From: an uncultured Bacteroidales bacterium
GTDB taxonomy: Bacteria > Bacteroidota > Bacteroidia > Bacteroidales > WCHB1-69
Length of the DNA: 64,000 nt
Reading direction: 5' to 3'
Assembly: GCA_946186495.1 (NCBI GenBank)
Contig: CAMHNQ010000010.1
Span: 1 to 64,000, forward strand
A model generated the notes under the pieces. That model was not told where the DNA came from. It was given only the letters and a program-made list of their open reading frames with translations, and made no database searches. The translations under genes were made by a program, and so were the position numbers. Below, piece after piece: positions 43,744 through 56,304 of this stretch. The stretch's first letter is position 1, and each line of letters starts with the position of its first letter.

Positions 43744-44691
43744 ATGAAAGCTACTCGTAACCGCACACTCACCCTGACCGATGAGGAACGTGTCGCATTG
43801 AAACCAAGACTACTGGAGGAGGATGACCTGTCGGCTGGTGCTTCATGCCTTGACAAAACCATTCATGGAGATTTATTGCGCGTAATGCCTTATCTGCCAG
43901 ATGCCTTTGCAGACCTCATCATTATTGACCCCCCCTATAACTTAAACAAGGATTTCCACGGGTTGCGATTTCGAGAACAATCGGAAAGCGACTATGAAGA
44001 TTTTCTCGCCACGTGGTTTCCGAATGTATGCCGGAAGCTAAAGCCAAACGGGTCTCTTTACATTTGCGGAGATTGGAAATGCACCTCCGCCCTGCAACGT
44101 ACCGTAGAAAAGGAACTTACAATTTTGAACAGAATCACCTGGCAACGGGAGAAAGGACGCGGGGCCAAAGCAAATTGGAAAAACAGCATGGAGGATATCT
44201 GGTTCGCAGTAAAAGACCCGAACCATTACCATTTCAACATCGAGGCCGTGAAGATGAAACGCAGGGTAATCGCCCCTTATCGGGAAAACGGGCATCCAAA
44301 GGATTGGATTGACTCCTCGGATGGCCCTTTTCGCCTGACTCATCCCTCCAATTTTTGGGACGACATCTGCGTCCCGTTCTGGTCAATGCCCGAAAACACG
44401 AATCATCCGACCCAAAAACCGGAAAAATTGTACGCCAAACTGATTCTTGCCTCATCACAAGAAGGGCAGACTGTCTTTGACCCTTTTCTCGGTAGCGGAA
44501 CTGCAAGTGTGGTGGCCAAAAAGCTACGTCGACACTATTGTGGAGTGGAAATCAATGAGGAGTACTGCCTCTGGACAGAGAAACGGTTGGAAACGGCGGA
44601 GACCGATTCCACTATACAAGGCTATTCCGATGGGGTTTTCTGGGAACGCAATACGTTGTCCCTGCAACGAAAGAACGAAAAATCACATTAG
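43744..44691 (+). CDS. solitary DNA methyltransferase (beta-class amino-methyltransferase)
   Basis: The 315-residue enzyme has catalytic motif IV DPPY at residues 62-65 (IIIDPPYNLNKDF), a central target-recognition region (about 125-215), and motif I FDPFLGSGT at about 254-262, followed by YCGVEINEEYC. Motif IV before motif I is the beta-class order of N6-adenine or N4-cytosine methyltransferases; DPPY favours adenine. No restriction endonuclease, specificity subunit or Vsr gene is near, so it acts as a solitary methyltransferase or has a remote partner. The recognition sequence is unknown. Confidence 0.9.
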   Translation: MKATRNRTLTLTDEERVALKPRLLEEDDLSAGASCLDKTIHGDLLRVMPYLPDAFADLIIIDPPYNLNKDFHGLRFREQSESDYEDFLATWFPNVCRKLKPNGSLYICGDWKCTSALQRTVEKELTILNRITWQREKGRGAKANWKNSMEDIWFAVKDPNHYHFNIEAVKMKRRVIAPYRENGHPKDWIDSSDGPFRLTHPSNFWDDICVPFWSMPENTNHPTQKPEKLYAKLILASSQEGQTVFDPFLGSGTASVVAKKLRRHYCGVEINEEYCLWTEKRLETAETDSTIQGYSDGVFWERNTLSLQRKNEKSH

Positions 44692-44724
44692 TTTTGTTGG
44701 AGTTTGGCAAAAACTATAAGAACA

Positions 44725-46281
44725 ATGATACAGTTGAAATTATCGAATATAAAGATTCCCGTCGGTAGCGAGAGGAATTTGAAGAATATCGTATGCAAGC
44801 AGTTTCGAATCCGGACGGAGGATTTGGGCAGCATACGCATCGTGCGTCAATCGGTTGATGCGCGCAAGAAAAACAATATCCTTTACAATTTTCAAGTGGA
44901 AGTCTGCTTACCAGATAATTACAAGAACTTGCAAAGCCACCCTGACACCTCCGGATGCAAGCCCGCCCTGGAATTGTCTTACCCGAAGTGGATACATGAG
45001 CGGCAACCGATAATCGTGGGATTTGGACCTGCCGGAATGTTTGCGGCCCTTTACCTGGCTCGCTGCGGGGCACACCCCGTCATCGTTGAGCGGGGAGAAC
45101 AGATTGAGGAGCGACAGCAATCTGTACAGCGCTTTTTACAAACCAAAATCCTGAACCCGTCCTCCAACGTGCAATTTGGCGAAGGCGGTGCCGGTACTTT
45201 TTCTGACGGCAAGCTCAACACCAATGTAAATAGCGAATATAACCAATTTATACTTAATGAGTTTTATCAACATGGCGCACCAGAGGAAGTGACTTATCAA
45301 CAGAACCCCCACGTGGGGACGGACTACCTTGCAGCGGTAGTAAAAAACATTCGGACAGAAATTGAGGCTTTGGGCGGAGAATTCTATTTTAATACGCTTT
45401 TCGAGGCTTTTGAAAAATCGAGTGACCACATAAAAGTCCATTGTTCTAATAGCAAGCACTTCATAACCAATCACTTGCTTATCGGTCTTGGCCATTCAGC
45501 CCGAGACACCCTCCGAATGCTGCATGCTTCCGGATTGCAAATGGAGGCAAAGTCCTTTTCCATAGGGGTTCGTATGGAGCATCTCCAGCGAGACATCAAC
45601 AGGATGCAATACGGACAATTTGCCAATTTGTTGCCTCCGGCTTCATACAAAGGGGTCGTTCATTTGCAAAACCGCGGGGTTTACACTTTCTGCATGTGCC
45701 CCGGAGGCACCGTGATGGCGTCGGCAAGCGAGGAGGAAACCATTGTCACAAATGGCATGAGCAACTTCAAACGCGACAAGCCCAACGCCAACAGCGCCCT
45801 GTTAGTGAGTGTGACTCCTGATGATTTCCTCCAAGGTTCCGTCTTGGACGGCATGGACTATCAAGAGAAATACGAACGTCTGGCCTTTCAAATGGCAGGC
45901 GACGGTCGCGCTCCAGGCAATCTTGTCGGTGAATTTCTGAAAGGGCAAATCGCCTCGCGGCATCGCAAGGTTGTACCCTCCTACCCCCACGGCCTCTATT
46001 TCGGCGACTTCAGCCGTTGCCTGCCTGATTACGCTGTGTCCGCCATGCGGGAGGCCCTGCCCCTTCTTGACCGAAAACTCCCGGGTATTGCCAATGTGGA
46101 TACCGTGCTGACTGGGGTAGAGACTCGTTCCTCTTCCCCGGTACGGATTCTCAGGGATGAGAACAGGAAATCTTCTGTGCCAGGAATTTATCCAATTGGA
46201 GAAGGCGCGGGATACGCAGGCGGCATCATGAGTGCTGCTATTGATGGCCTGAAAACTGCCATCGCAATCTCCACGACTTAA
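44725..46281 (+). CDS. FAD-dependent oxidoreductase (NAD(FAD)-utilising dehydrogenase)
   Basis: The 518-residue protein has an N-terminal ~90-residue ferredoxin-like domain, then the FAD-binding Rossmann motif PIIVGFGPAGMFAALYLARCG (GxGxxG at 99-104), IVERGEQIEERQQ, GEGGAGTFSDGKLNT and the C-terminal GEGAGYAGGIMSAAIDGLKTA that closes the FAD site. This is the uncharacterised COG2509-type dehydrogenase; substrate unknown. The ATG at 44725 is selected over a TTG at 44704. Confidence 0.9.
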   Translation: MIQLKLSNIKIPVGSERNLKNIVCKQFRIRTEDLGSIRIVRQSVDARKKNNILYNFQVEVCLPDNYKNLQSHPDTSGCKPALELSYPKWIHERQPIIVGFGPAGMFAALYLARCGAHPVIVERGEQIEERQQSVQRFLQTKILNPSSNVQFGEGGAGTFSDGKLNTNVNSEYNQFILNEFYQHGAPEEVTYQQNPHVGTDYLAAVVKNIRTEIEALGGEFYFNTLFEAFEKSSDHIKVHCSNSKHFITNHLLIGLGHSARDTLRMLHASGLQMEAKSFSIGVRMEHLQRDINRMQYGQFANLLPPASYKGVVHLQNRGVYTFCMCPGGTVMASASEEETIVTNGMSNFKRDKPNANSALLVSVTPDDFLQGSVLDGMDYQEKYERLAFQMAGDGRAPGNLVGEFLKGQIASRHRKVVPSYPHGLYFGDFSRCLPDYAVSAMREALPLLDRKLPGIANVDTVLTGVETRSSSPVRILRDENRKSSVPGIYPIGEGAGYAGGIMSAAIDGLKTAIAISTT

Positions 46282-46335
46282 TGGCGCACCCATTCTCCCT
46301 TGCAAGCTGTCTACATATAAATAAAAAAACAGAGT

Positions 46336-47586
46336 ATGCGAATAACATCTGCAATAGAGCGAAATATCCTGGCAAAATACACTTGTGTTTTTGTTCTGTT
46401 AATAGCACTATACGTGATATTCTCGGTCATTTCGTGCTGGATGCCTGACAAGACCGTGAAAGCTCACATCCGCAGCGCCTCTTCCTCTTTGGCAAAAAAC
46501 GGGAATTATCCCAGGTCCATCATTGATGAAAAAGCTTGCCAACAAGACCGTTTTACAGAAGCCTTGATTCTGAATGTAGCTTTTTGTGCCGACCGAAGCA
46601 ACCCGTTCAGATCTGCCATGGCCAATGATTTTGTGATGCTCACTTTGGAACAGCCAAAGGACCTGTGGGTGATAACCCATGAGGGCCGCGGCGAAAAAGC
46701 TCCCTACGCAAGGTATTGGTTCGGTTCCTCATACCTTTATCGGGTTCTGCTGACGTCAGTCAATTTCACGCAGTTGCAATGGCTCTTGTTTGCCCTGTCT
46801 TCAGTTCTGATGTTGGTCTTCGGCTCGCTCTACCTGCCCCGAGCCGGCATTTGGAAAACAGCTGCCATGATGATGAGTTGGGTTATCGTTTACGGTTTCA
46901 TGATGTGGTTCTCCCTTCAGTTCACACCTATTTTCATCATCTCGCTCGCAGCATCCATATTGATCGTGAAATTTTACGGTAACAACCGTAAAATCAGTCT
47001 ATTGTTCTTTGTAGTCGGGTCGCTGACCTGCTACTTCGACCTGTTGACAATCCCATTGCTCTCTTTTGGTTGGCCAATGTTGGTTTGGCTCTCCTTGCAT
47101 GATGACAAGCCCATTAACCTTCAGGAATTCGGACTGATGGCTTTATGGGCGCTGCTTTGGACCGCCTGTTTCGCCCTTACCTGGTTCATGAAATGGGTAA
47201 TTGCCACGGTCACATTGGATGTCAACATTATTCAAGACGGACTAAACACGGTCTTTTACCGCACAGGAAACGACAATGAGGCTAACCGATGGGATGCCAT
47301 CCGTGCAAATATCAGCATGATTCCATGGAAAATGTTCTGCATTACATTGATAGTGTTGGTGGTATGCGTCAGTTTCCGATTCAAGGCACCAATATGGAAA
47401 AACATGTCGTTGTATCTGCTGATAGGCATTGCTCCTTATGCGTGGTACGCAGTCCTCTCAAATCACAGCCATATCCATTATTGGTTCACCTATCGGCTGC
47501 AGTTCTTGACGTTTGCCGCGATACTGTTGGCGGTTTGCAGTTGCCTCGACCCTGGAGACAGGAGACGCTACATCAGGGGGGTGTAA
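46336..47586 (+). CDS. polytopic membrane protein, possible GT-C-type glycosyltransferase
   Basis: The 416-residue product has about nine to ten transmembrane helices. The first helix (about 14-34) is followed by a ~100-residue periplasmic loop with DEKACQQDRFTEALILN, and the later loops contain TVTLDVNIIQDGLNTVFYRTGND. Layout resembles GT-C enzymes or polysaccharide polymerase-like proteins, but no diagnostic motif is visible, so the function is a guess. The last 19 nt overlap the end of the convergent GT4 gene. Confidence 0.6.
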   Translation: MRITSAIERNILAKYTCVFVLLIALYVIFSVISCWMPDKTVKAHIRSASSSLAKNGNYPRSIIDEKACQQDRFTEALILNVAFCADRSNPFRSAMANDFVMLTLEQPKDLWVITHEGRGEKAPYARYWFGSSYLYRVLLTSVNFTQLQWLLFALSSVLMLVFGSLYLPRAGIWKTAAMMMSWVIVYGFMMWFSLQFTPIFIISLAASILIVKFYGNNRKISLLFFVVGSLTCYFDLLTIPLLSFGWPMLVWLSLHDDKPINLQEFGLMALWALLWTACFALTWFMKWVIATVTLDVNIIQDGLNTVFYRTGNDNEANRWDAIRANISMIPWKMFCITLIVLVVCVSFRFKAPIWKNMSLYLLIGIAPYAWYAVLSNHSHIHYWFTYRLQFLTFAAILLAVCSCLDPGDRRRYIRGV

Positions 47587-48679
47587 ATTGTTTCCAGCAC
47601 CTTTTCTTCGTTTTCCCATGTGAATGCCTGAGCTGCGGTTTTGCAGTTTTCCCGGCATTTGGACCAGACCTCCGGCTTCGACAAGCGCTTCACCGCTTCC
47701 GCTATTGCGACGGGCTCAACAGCCTCCGCCACCTCCCCTAAGCAATACTGTTTCACAATATGCACCCGCTCTGGCAAATCAGAGACCACTAATGGCGTTT
47801 CGGCTTTGATATACTCGAATATTTTGTTTGGCAGGCTAAAACTGGCGTTTGGACTGACATTCTTGTCCAAACACAAACCTATGTCAGCCAAAACCGTATA
47901 ATTGAAGAGCTTTTCCGGCGTTTGACGTGGTATGAAAGTGATCCGATTCTCCAGTTTCAGCTCTTTAGTCCTTTCTTTTAATTGTGGAACAAGGCTTCCA
48001 TCACCTACGATAAACAAATGATATTCAGGCAGAAATTTCATCGCTTCGACAACTTCTTCACCTCCTCGTTCCTTTACTATACTATTGCCTTGTAAAATAA
48101 GAACCGTTTTATCTTCTGGCATTCCTATAGATTGCCGTGTGGCCGTTAGAGGAAATGTTTTGGACGAAGGGATGTTCCTGACCAGGAATGGTCTAATGCC
48201 ATATTCTTTTTCGTACTGATCCACAATGGATTGACTAACAGTAATCACTCTTTTCAGTTTGGGGAAGCAATGACGCTCAATACGACTCCAAACTTTGAGG
48301 GAGATAGGTTTGCTAACCACAGAGAGTTCTCCGCAGAAATATTCATGACTGTCGTAAACTAACTCTTTTTTCTTCCATTTGCTGACCAAATAATTGGGCA
48401 AAAGGGTATCCAAGTCATTGGCCACCAATATGTCACATTGTTTAAACAATAGATAAAGCAAAAGTCTGAGCTGGTATTCGGCATAGAAAATCCAACCACG
48501 CCGGAAGAGCAGCCGCATCCGCTTGGTGTGATAAGGCCGCTCTTCCAGTGCCGGCGAATCCCCATAACAGCGACCAACGAGCGTGACGTCAAAGCCTTTC
48601 CTGGTCAGAAAGAGGGAAACTTTGTCCACGCGCGGGTCTGTGTAGAGGTCATTTGTGACAGACAGGATGACGCGCTTCA

Positions 48680-48680
<1 letters not shown>
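47568..48680 (-). CDS. glycosyltransferase family 4
   Basis: The 370-residue GT-B protein shows the N-terminal MKRVILSVTNDLYTDPRVDKVSLFLTRKGFDVTLVGR with LVYDSHEYFCGE and KRVITVSQSIVDQYE, and the C-terminal donor-binding part GLCLDKNVSPNASFSLPNKIFEYIKAETPLVVSDLPE with the EX7E-like segment. It transfers a sugar from a nucleotide donor, probably in cell-surface glycan synthesis. Start and secA stop share bases as TAATG, so it is likely translated by re-initiation after secA. The convergent membrane-protein gene overlaps its 3' end. Confidence 0.9.
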
Positions 48681-51979
<3,299 letters not shown>

Positions 51980-52013
51980 ATGTATTCTATTAGATATTCA
52001 AAAAAACAGACGG

Positions 52014-52021
52014 CAAAGATA
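52014..52021 (-). promoter_or_regulatory. secA promoter -7 box
   Basis: TATCTTTG on the minus strand, 35 nt before the secA start codon. Confidence 0.6.
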
Positions 52022-52173
52022 CAAAAATCTTGCCATAAAATCAGCACTGTCCCAAGCGATTATCATGGATTCCGAATTCGGACAGAAAACAGAGCGGAAA
52101 AGGGATAACTTCGCTGTACAAGATACAGGGGCCCTGCAGAGGAGGAGGGAGGCGGAACTTAGGAAAAAGAAAA

Positions 52174-52214
52174 CGGGCGGGAAACCGGTTGTTGGCCAAT
52201 TTCCCGCCCGCTTT
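52174..52214 (-). terminator. terminator after the C1-type peptidase gene
   Basis: CGGGCGGGAAA (52174-52184) is the exact complement of TTTCCCGCCCG (52200-52210). On the minus strand the stem is followed by TTTTCTTTTTCC, 14 nt after the peptidase stop codon. Confidence 0.8.
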
Positions 52215-52228
52215 TACTTGGGTCGGTC

Positions 52229-53446
52229 TTACTTGATACCCAGTTTTTTCTTGATGTCTTTCGGGATAGCGTCTTTGTGGACGAGGATGTTCATGGTCTT
52301 GTAGCGGGCGTAGGCTTTGGAGACATAGAACATGCCATCGTATTTGCCGTATTTGCCCCAGGAATTCTTCACCATGTAGTATTCGTTGCCGGCCTGGTCG
52401 GTGGCCTTGCCGTAAATCAGCATACCATGGTCGTCGGTAGTCTCCCAGTTGTCATATGCAGACTGGCGCTCCTCCTGCGTGACCCAGCGTTGCGGAGTGG
52501 GTTTGGTCTGGGACTCTTTGTTGCGCTCGGTGGTGGTCAGGCCGGTCCAATGGGCCATGTCGCTGCCAACCTGGGCTTTAGCCTCAAGGTCGGGGAGCAC
52601 ACAGAAACCGTTCTTGATGTTGCTGCGGAATCCGGGTTCAGAGACATCAGCGCCCCAAGCGATGGTGTAGCCATGATCGATGGCATAGTCGAAAATCTGC
52701 ATCATCTCGTCCAACGGCACGTTGTAGGACTGACCCCAACGCCAGTTGTCCTGAATTTCGAGCACGAATTTCTCATAGAAGGGGTGGTGGGTGTAAGAAG
52801 TGATGGACACGTAGTCGTCAGCATTGAGGCCCAATGAGTTATAGAAAGATTTCGGGGTGTATTTCACTCCGTTGTAGGTAAATTCCGCAGGGCAGGTGCC
52901 AAGGTAGATGTCATGTACAGCGGAGACAGCTTTCAGCCAAAGGGCTTTGCCGTCGGCACCGGTCTGCAGTTTTTTATGTTCTTTTTTTGCAATGGCCTCG
53001 ACGATGGCATCAGTAATGTTGGAGAGTTCGCCATGGTCGGAGAGTGTGTCACCGTAAGCGGCGCCCGGGCGCATTTCAGACTCGGGGACAAGTCCGAAAG
53101 TCTTCATGCCGTAGATTACATCATAGAAAGAGCCGCCTTGGGAGAACGATACGTCACCGTGTGTACGGACGGCAGCTTGGGCGCGGTCATTATAAGTGTT
53201 GGACACGATATACATTTCCGACAAGTCGTATTCGCCTTTACCCATACGGAGCAGTTCGGCTTCGATGAAGCCCAAACCGGAGTAGCACCAGCATGTGCCG
53301 GCACGGTTCTGGTCTTTGACGGAAGTGACCGGCAGTTCTTTGGTAATCTTGAAGACGTAGCCTTCCTCTTCCGATTTTTCCTGAGCGAGGGTCACATTGC
53401 TGACCAACAGTGCGGCCATGAGCAATAATAAAGATAATTTTTTCAT
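52229..53446 (-). CDS. exported papain-like peptidase (C1B, bleomycin hydrolase/PepC type)
   Basis: The 405-residue protein starts with a signal peptide (MKKLSLLLLMAALLVSNVTLAQ), which classical cytosolic PepC lacks. Catalytic residues are visible: Gln46 and Cys52 in KDQNRAGTCWCYSGLGF, His in TTDDHGMLIYGKA and Asn in YYMVKNSWGKYGKYDGMFYVS. The enzyme is therefore an active Cys aminopeptidase in the periplasm or outside. The ATG at 53446 gives the signal peptide; an upstream frame would overlap atpF. It lies 44 nt after the atpF stop and could be part of its transcript. Confidence 0.92.
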   Translation of the reverse strand: MKKLSLLLLMAALLVSNVTLAQEKSEEEGYVFKITKELPVTSVKDQNRAGTCWCYSGLGFIEAELLRMGKGEYDLSEMYIVSNTYNDRAQAAVRTHGDVSFSQGGSFYDVIYGMKTFGLVPESEMRPGAAYGDTLSDHGELSNITDAIVEAIAKKEHKKLQTGADGKALWLKAVSAVHDIYLGTCPAEFTYNGVKYTPKSFYNSLGLNADDYVSITSYTHHPFYEKFVLEIQDNWRWGQSYNVPLDEMMQIFDYAIDHGYTIAWGADVSEPGFRSNIKNGFCVLPDLEAKAQVGSDMAHWTGLTTTERNKESQTKPTPQRWVTQEERQSAYDNWETTDDHGMLIYGKATDQAGNEYYMVKNSWGKYGKYDGMFYVSKAYARYKTMNILVHKDAIPKDIKKKLGIK

Positions 53447-53490
53447 TTTGAGGTAATTAATTGGTGAAATAATAATGTTCTTGACTTGAT

Positions 53491-53985
53491 TTAGTTGAAA
53501 TGGCATTCTTCAAACCATTTCTCGATGATTTTTTCTTGTTTGCTGTGGTCGGTGAGTTCCTCGTTCATAATCTTCTGGGCGATGTCGATGGAGAACTTGG
53601 CGATGTCGTTTTTAGCGTCGGTGATGGCTTTCATCTTTTCATAATAAATGGTTTTTTTGGCGTCTTCGATGATTGCCTGGGATTCAGCGGCGGCTTTCTG
53701 TTTGGTTTTTTCGTACAGTTCTTCACTCACCTTGCGTGCCTCGGCGAGGATGGAGTCACGCTCGGCCTTGGCCTGCGCGAGCATCTCCTCATGTTTTTTG
53801 TTCAAAGACTGCATCTCCTCGTGGATTTTGGCAGCTTCTTCCAGTTGGTCGGCAATCTTCTGGTTACGCGAAGCGATGCCTTTGGTAATGAACGGCCACG
53901 CAAACTTCGCCAAGATGAAGAAAAGGATTCCGAATCCGATGAGCATCCAGAATATCAGTCCGAATGAGGGTTTTATCAATTCCAT
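53491..53985 (-). CDS. atpF: ATP synthase F0 subunit b
   Basis: A 164-residue b subunit: N-terminal membrane helix (PSFGLIFWMLIGFGILFFILAKFAWPFI), then a long charged coiled coil (EEAAKIHEEMQSLNKKHEEMLAQAKAERDSILAEARKV) that forms the peripheral stalk. Length is normal. It is the last ATP synthase gene here; atpH, atpA and atpG, which usually follow in the operon, are absent, and an exported peptidase gene comes next. Confidence 0.95.
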   Translation of the reverse strand: MELIKPSFGLIFWMLIGFGILFFILAKFAWPFITKGIASRNQKIADQLEEAAKIHEEMQSLNKKHEEMLAQAKAERDSILAEARKVSEELYEKTKQKAAAESQAIIEDAKKTIYYEKMKAITDAKNDIAKFSIDIAQKIMNEELTDHSKQEKIIEKWFEECHFN

Positions 53986-54009
53986 ATATGTTTTATTTTT
54001 TGATTTACA

Positions 54010-54053
54010 AGGAAAAAGGAAGGCTTGGCACCAACCGTGCCGAAACCTTCCCG
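54010..54053 (-). terminator. hairpin between atpE and atpF
   Basis: GGAAGG and CCTTCC enclose a second stem GGCAC/GTGCC; on the minus strand the stem is followed by TTTTTCC. It starts a few nt after the atpE stop codon and ends about 25 nt before the atpF start, so it may act as a partial terminator or as a 3' stabiliser of atpE mRNA. Confidence 0.65.
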
Positions 54054-54057
54054 TTCG

Positions 54058-54354
<297 letters not shown>

Positions 54355-54392
54355 TTAAAAAGGGTTACTAATTATTGTTAAATTCCAACCGC

Positions 54393-55583
54393 TTACGCTT
54401 CCACTACGGATGCTTTTTCTTCGTGTTCCTCGCCGATGGCCATGCCGATGTACATCGCGCTGAGCAGGGTGAAGACGAACGCCTGGATGAACGCCACCAA
54501 CAGCTCCATCAGACCCATGAAGATGTAGAAGAAGACGGAGACCGGCGAGACCGCCCAACCGATGGCCGGGTTCATCTGCCCGAAGATGAAAATCAGTGAG
54601 ACGAACGCCAAGGTGATGATGTGGCCGGCGGTGATGTTGGCGAAGAGTCGCACCATCAGCACGAACGGCTTCGTGAAGATGCCGATGGTCTCCACCAACG
54701 GCATGATCGGCAGTGGGAACTTCAGCCACCAAGGCACGCCCGGCGTGTTGAAGATGTCTTTCCAGTACTCCTTGCCGGAAGAGAAGGTGGTCACGAAGAA
54801 GGTGATGAGCGCGAGAATGCCCGTCACGGCGATGTTGCCGGTGAGGTTCGCGCCGCCCGGGAAAATCGGGATGATGCCCAGCATGTTGTTCAGGAAGATG
54901 AAGAAGAACAGCGTGAGCAGATAAGGTGCGTATTTGTTGGAGTTTTTGCCCAACGACGGGGTGATGACTTCGTCCTGGATGAACACGACGACCGGCTCCA
55001 CAAAGGCCTGCAGGCCGCTCGGCGCCTCGTCAGGGTGTTGTTTGTAGCGTTTCGCCACCGTCAGGAAAATGCAGCAAATCAGGACCAACGAAATGAGCAG
55101 GGCGCAGACGTTCTTGGTGATGGAGATGTCCCACTTGCAGACGTGGTTCGGATAAACCGCACCCTCTTCAAGATGTCCGGTGAAGTCGGCATAGTCGCCC
55201 TCCAGCTTCACGATGCGGCCCTTGTTGTCGCCCCAGCCCATGGCATAGCCGTTGTAGGCGGCCTCGCCGTGGTGCAGCTTGTTCGACAGGAAGCAGACCG
55301 GGCGGCCTTCGTCGAACAGGATGACGGGCAGCGGAATAGTGACGCTCTTTTCGCCACTGCCGCAGATGTGCCAGCCGTAGCTGTCGATGACGTGCTCGAT
55401 GATGAACGGGCCTGCATCGAAGCCCTCCGCCTTTTCCGTGACATACGTGTCGGGCGAAATCGCCTCCGCGCTATTTCCCGCGGTCACCGTGTCGGTCTGC
55501 GCGAACGCATTTTGGCACGCAAAGACCGTCAACAGTGCGCAAAAAAACACCGTAATTATTCTTCTGATACTTTTATAACTCAT
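54393..55583 (-). CDS. atpB: ATP synthase F0 subunit a
   Basis: The 396-residue subunit a has a signal peptide (MSYKSIRRIITVFFCALLTVFACQNAFA) and a ~150-residue extracytoplasmic N-terminal domain, typical of Bacteroidota and absent from E. coli. The membrane part contains the stator Arg in VLMVRLFANITAGHIITLAF and the C-terminal AFIQAFVFTLLSAMYIGMAIGEEHEE. It provides the proton half-channels facing the c ring. It is the first gene of the three-gene F0 cluster. A TATATTG in the 97 nt upstream may be its promoter box. Confidence 0.95.
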   Translation of the reverse strand: MSYKSIRRIITVFFCALLTVFACQNAFAQTDTVTAGNSAEAISPDTYVTEKAEGFDAGPFIIEHVIDSYGWHICGSGEKSVTIPLPVILFDEGRPVCFLSNKLHHGEAAYNGYAMGWGDNKGRIVKLEGDYADFTGHLEEGAVYPNHVCKWDISITKNVCALLISLVLICCIFLTVAKRYKQHPDEAPSGLQAFVEPVVVFIQDEVITPSLGKNSNKYAPYLLTLFFFIFLNNMLGIIPIFPGGANLTGNIAVTGILALITFFVTTFSSGKEYWKDIFNTPGVPWWLKFPLPIMPLVETIGIFTKPFVLMVRLFANITAGHIITLAFVSLIFIFGQMNPAIGWAVSPVSVFFYIFMGLMELLVAFIQAFVFTLLSAMYIGMAIGEEHEEKASVVEA

Positions 55584-55897
55584 ACGTCTATAGTTAGTTA
55601 TATCAATTCACAAAACCTTTCACCGCTTAATTTAAAAAGCCGCGCAATATACGATTTTTTGGACAAATAGTTATTATTTTAAGTTTCACCTGCCTGATCT
55701 CATATCATAAGAATCTCTGAAAAAAGCTTTTTGCCGCCATCTCCTTTATTGTTGGCGAGGCCGACGCTCCCGTTCGCGCATATATGCCGGGAACTCACAG
55801 CTGGCCGCAACCAGTCGGCCATTCCCGCACCGTTGATGCCCATCACCTGCATGTCGGCCATGCGCGGGACAGGCAACCGTTAGGGGACGAACATAAA

Positions 55898-55923
55898 AAA
55901 GCCCCGCCAAAAAGTGGGGCTTT
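55898..55923. terminator. terminator after hpf
   Basis: AAAGCCCC (55898-55905) pairs with GGGGCTTT (55916-55923); on the minus strand it is followed by T-rich sequence, 22 nt after the hpf stop. The 55584-55897 stretch between atpB and this site holds no gene I can support: a 53-codon frame exists on the minus strand without any known similarity. Confidence 0.75.
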
Positions 55924-55944
55924 GATTGGAGAAATATTTCTGGA

Positions 55945-56280
55945 CTATTCCTTTTCATCGAAAGAGAGTTCTCCCGAAGGCCTTTTGTTCTGCTCTTTCT
56001 CTTTGCTCTTTTGGAGCTGTTTCTTCAGGGCGTCGATGGCTTGGTCGGTGGCTTCCTCGAAAGATTTGGCCGTCTTGCTGGCACGTGCATCGTACCCCCG
56101 GATGTTCATGCGTATGTCTGCGGTTTTGTTCTCCGGTGCTTCGGTGTTCTCCAATTTCAGCGCCACATCGGCACCCATGATGCCGTCATGCAGCTTGTTC
56201 AGCTTCTCCACCTTTTCGGTGATGAAATTTTCCAGTTTCTGATCCGCCTTGAAGTGTACGGAATTGATGTTGATTTTCAT
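55945..56280 (-). CDS. hpf: ribosome hibernation promoting factor (short HPF/RaiA type)
   Basis: The 111-residue protein has the family pattern MKININSVHFKADQKLENFITEKVEKLNKL and MNIRGYDARASKTAKSFEEATDQAIDALKKQL, followed by a short charged tail. It binds the decoding region of idle 30S subunits. The long-form C-terminal dimerisation domain is absent. The start has a strong Shine-Dalgarno sequence (AAAAGGAGG, 7 nt before ATG), which is rare in this phylum. It lies 24 nt after xerC. Confidence 0.93.
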   Translation of the reverse strand: MKININSVHFKADQKLENFITEKVEKLNKLHDGIMGADVALKLENTEAPENKTADIRMNIRGYDARASKTAKSFEEATDQAIDALKKQLQKSKEKEQNKRPSGELSFDEKE

Positions 56281-56304
56281 AAAAACCTCCTTTTTGTTTA
56301 TGAA

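Noticed and set aside
55746..55958. Open frames of 53-70 codons on the minus strand between atpB and hpf
   Set aside because: They end in or overlap the hpf terminator or its coding end, show no family pattern, and differ by frame; possibly a decayed gene but not supportable.
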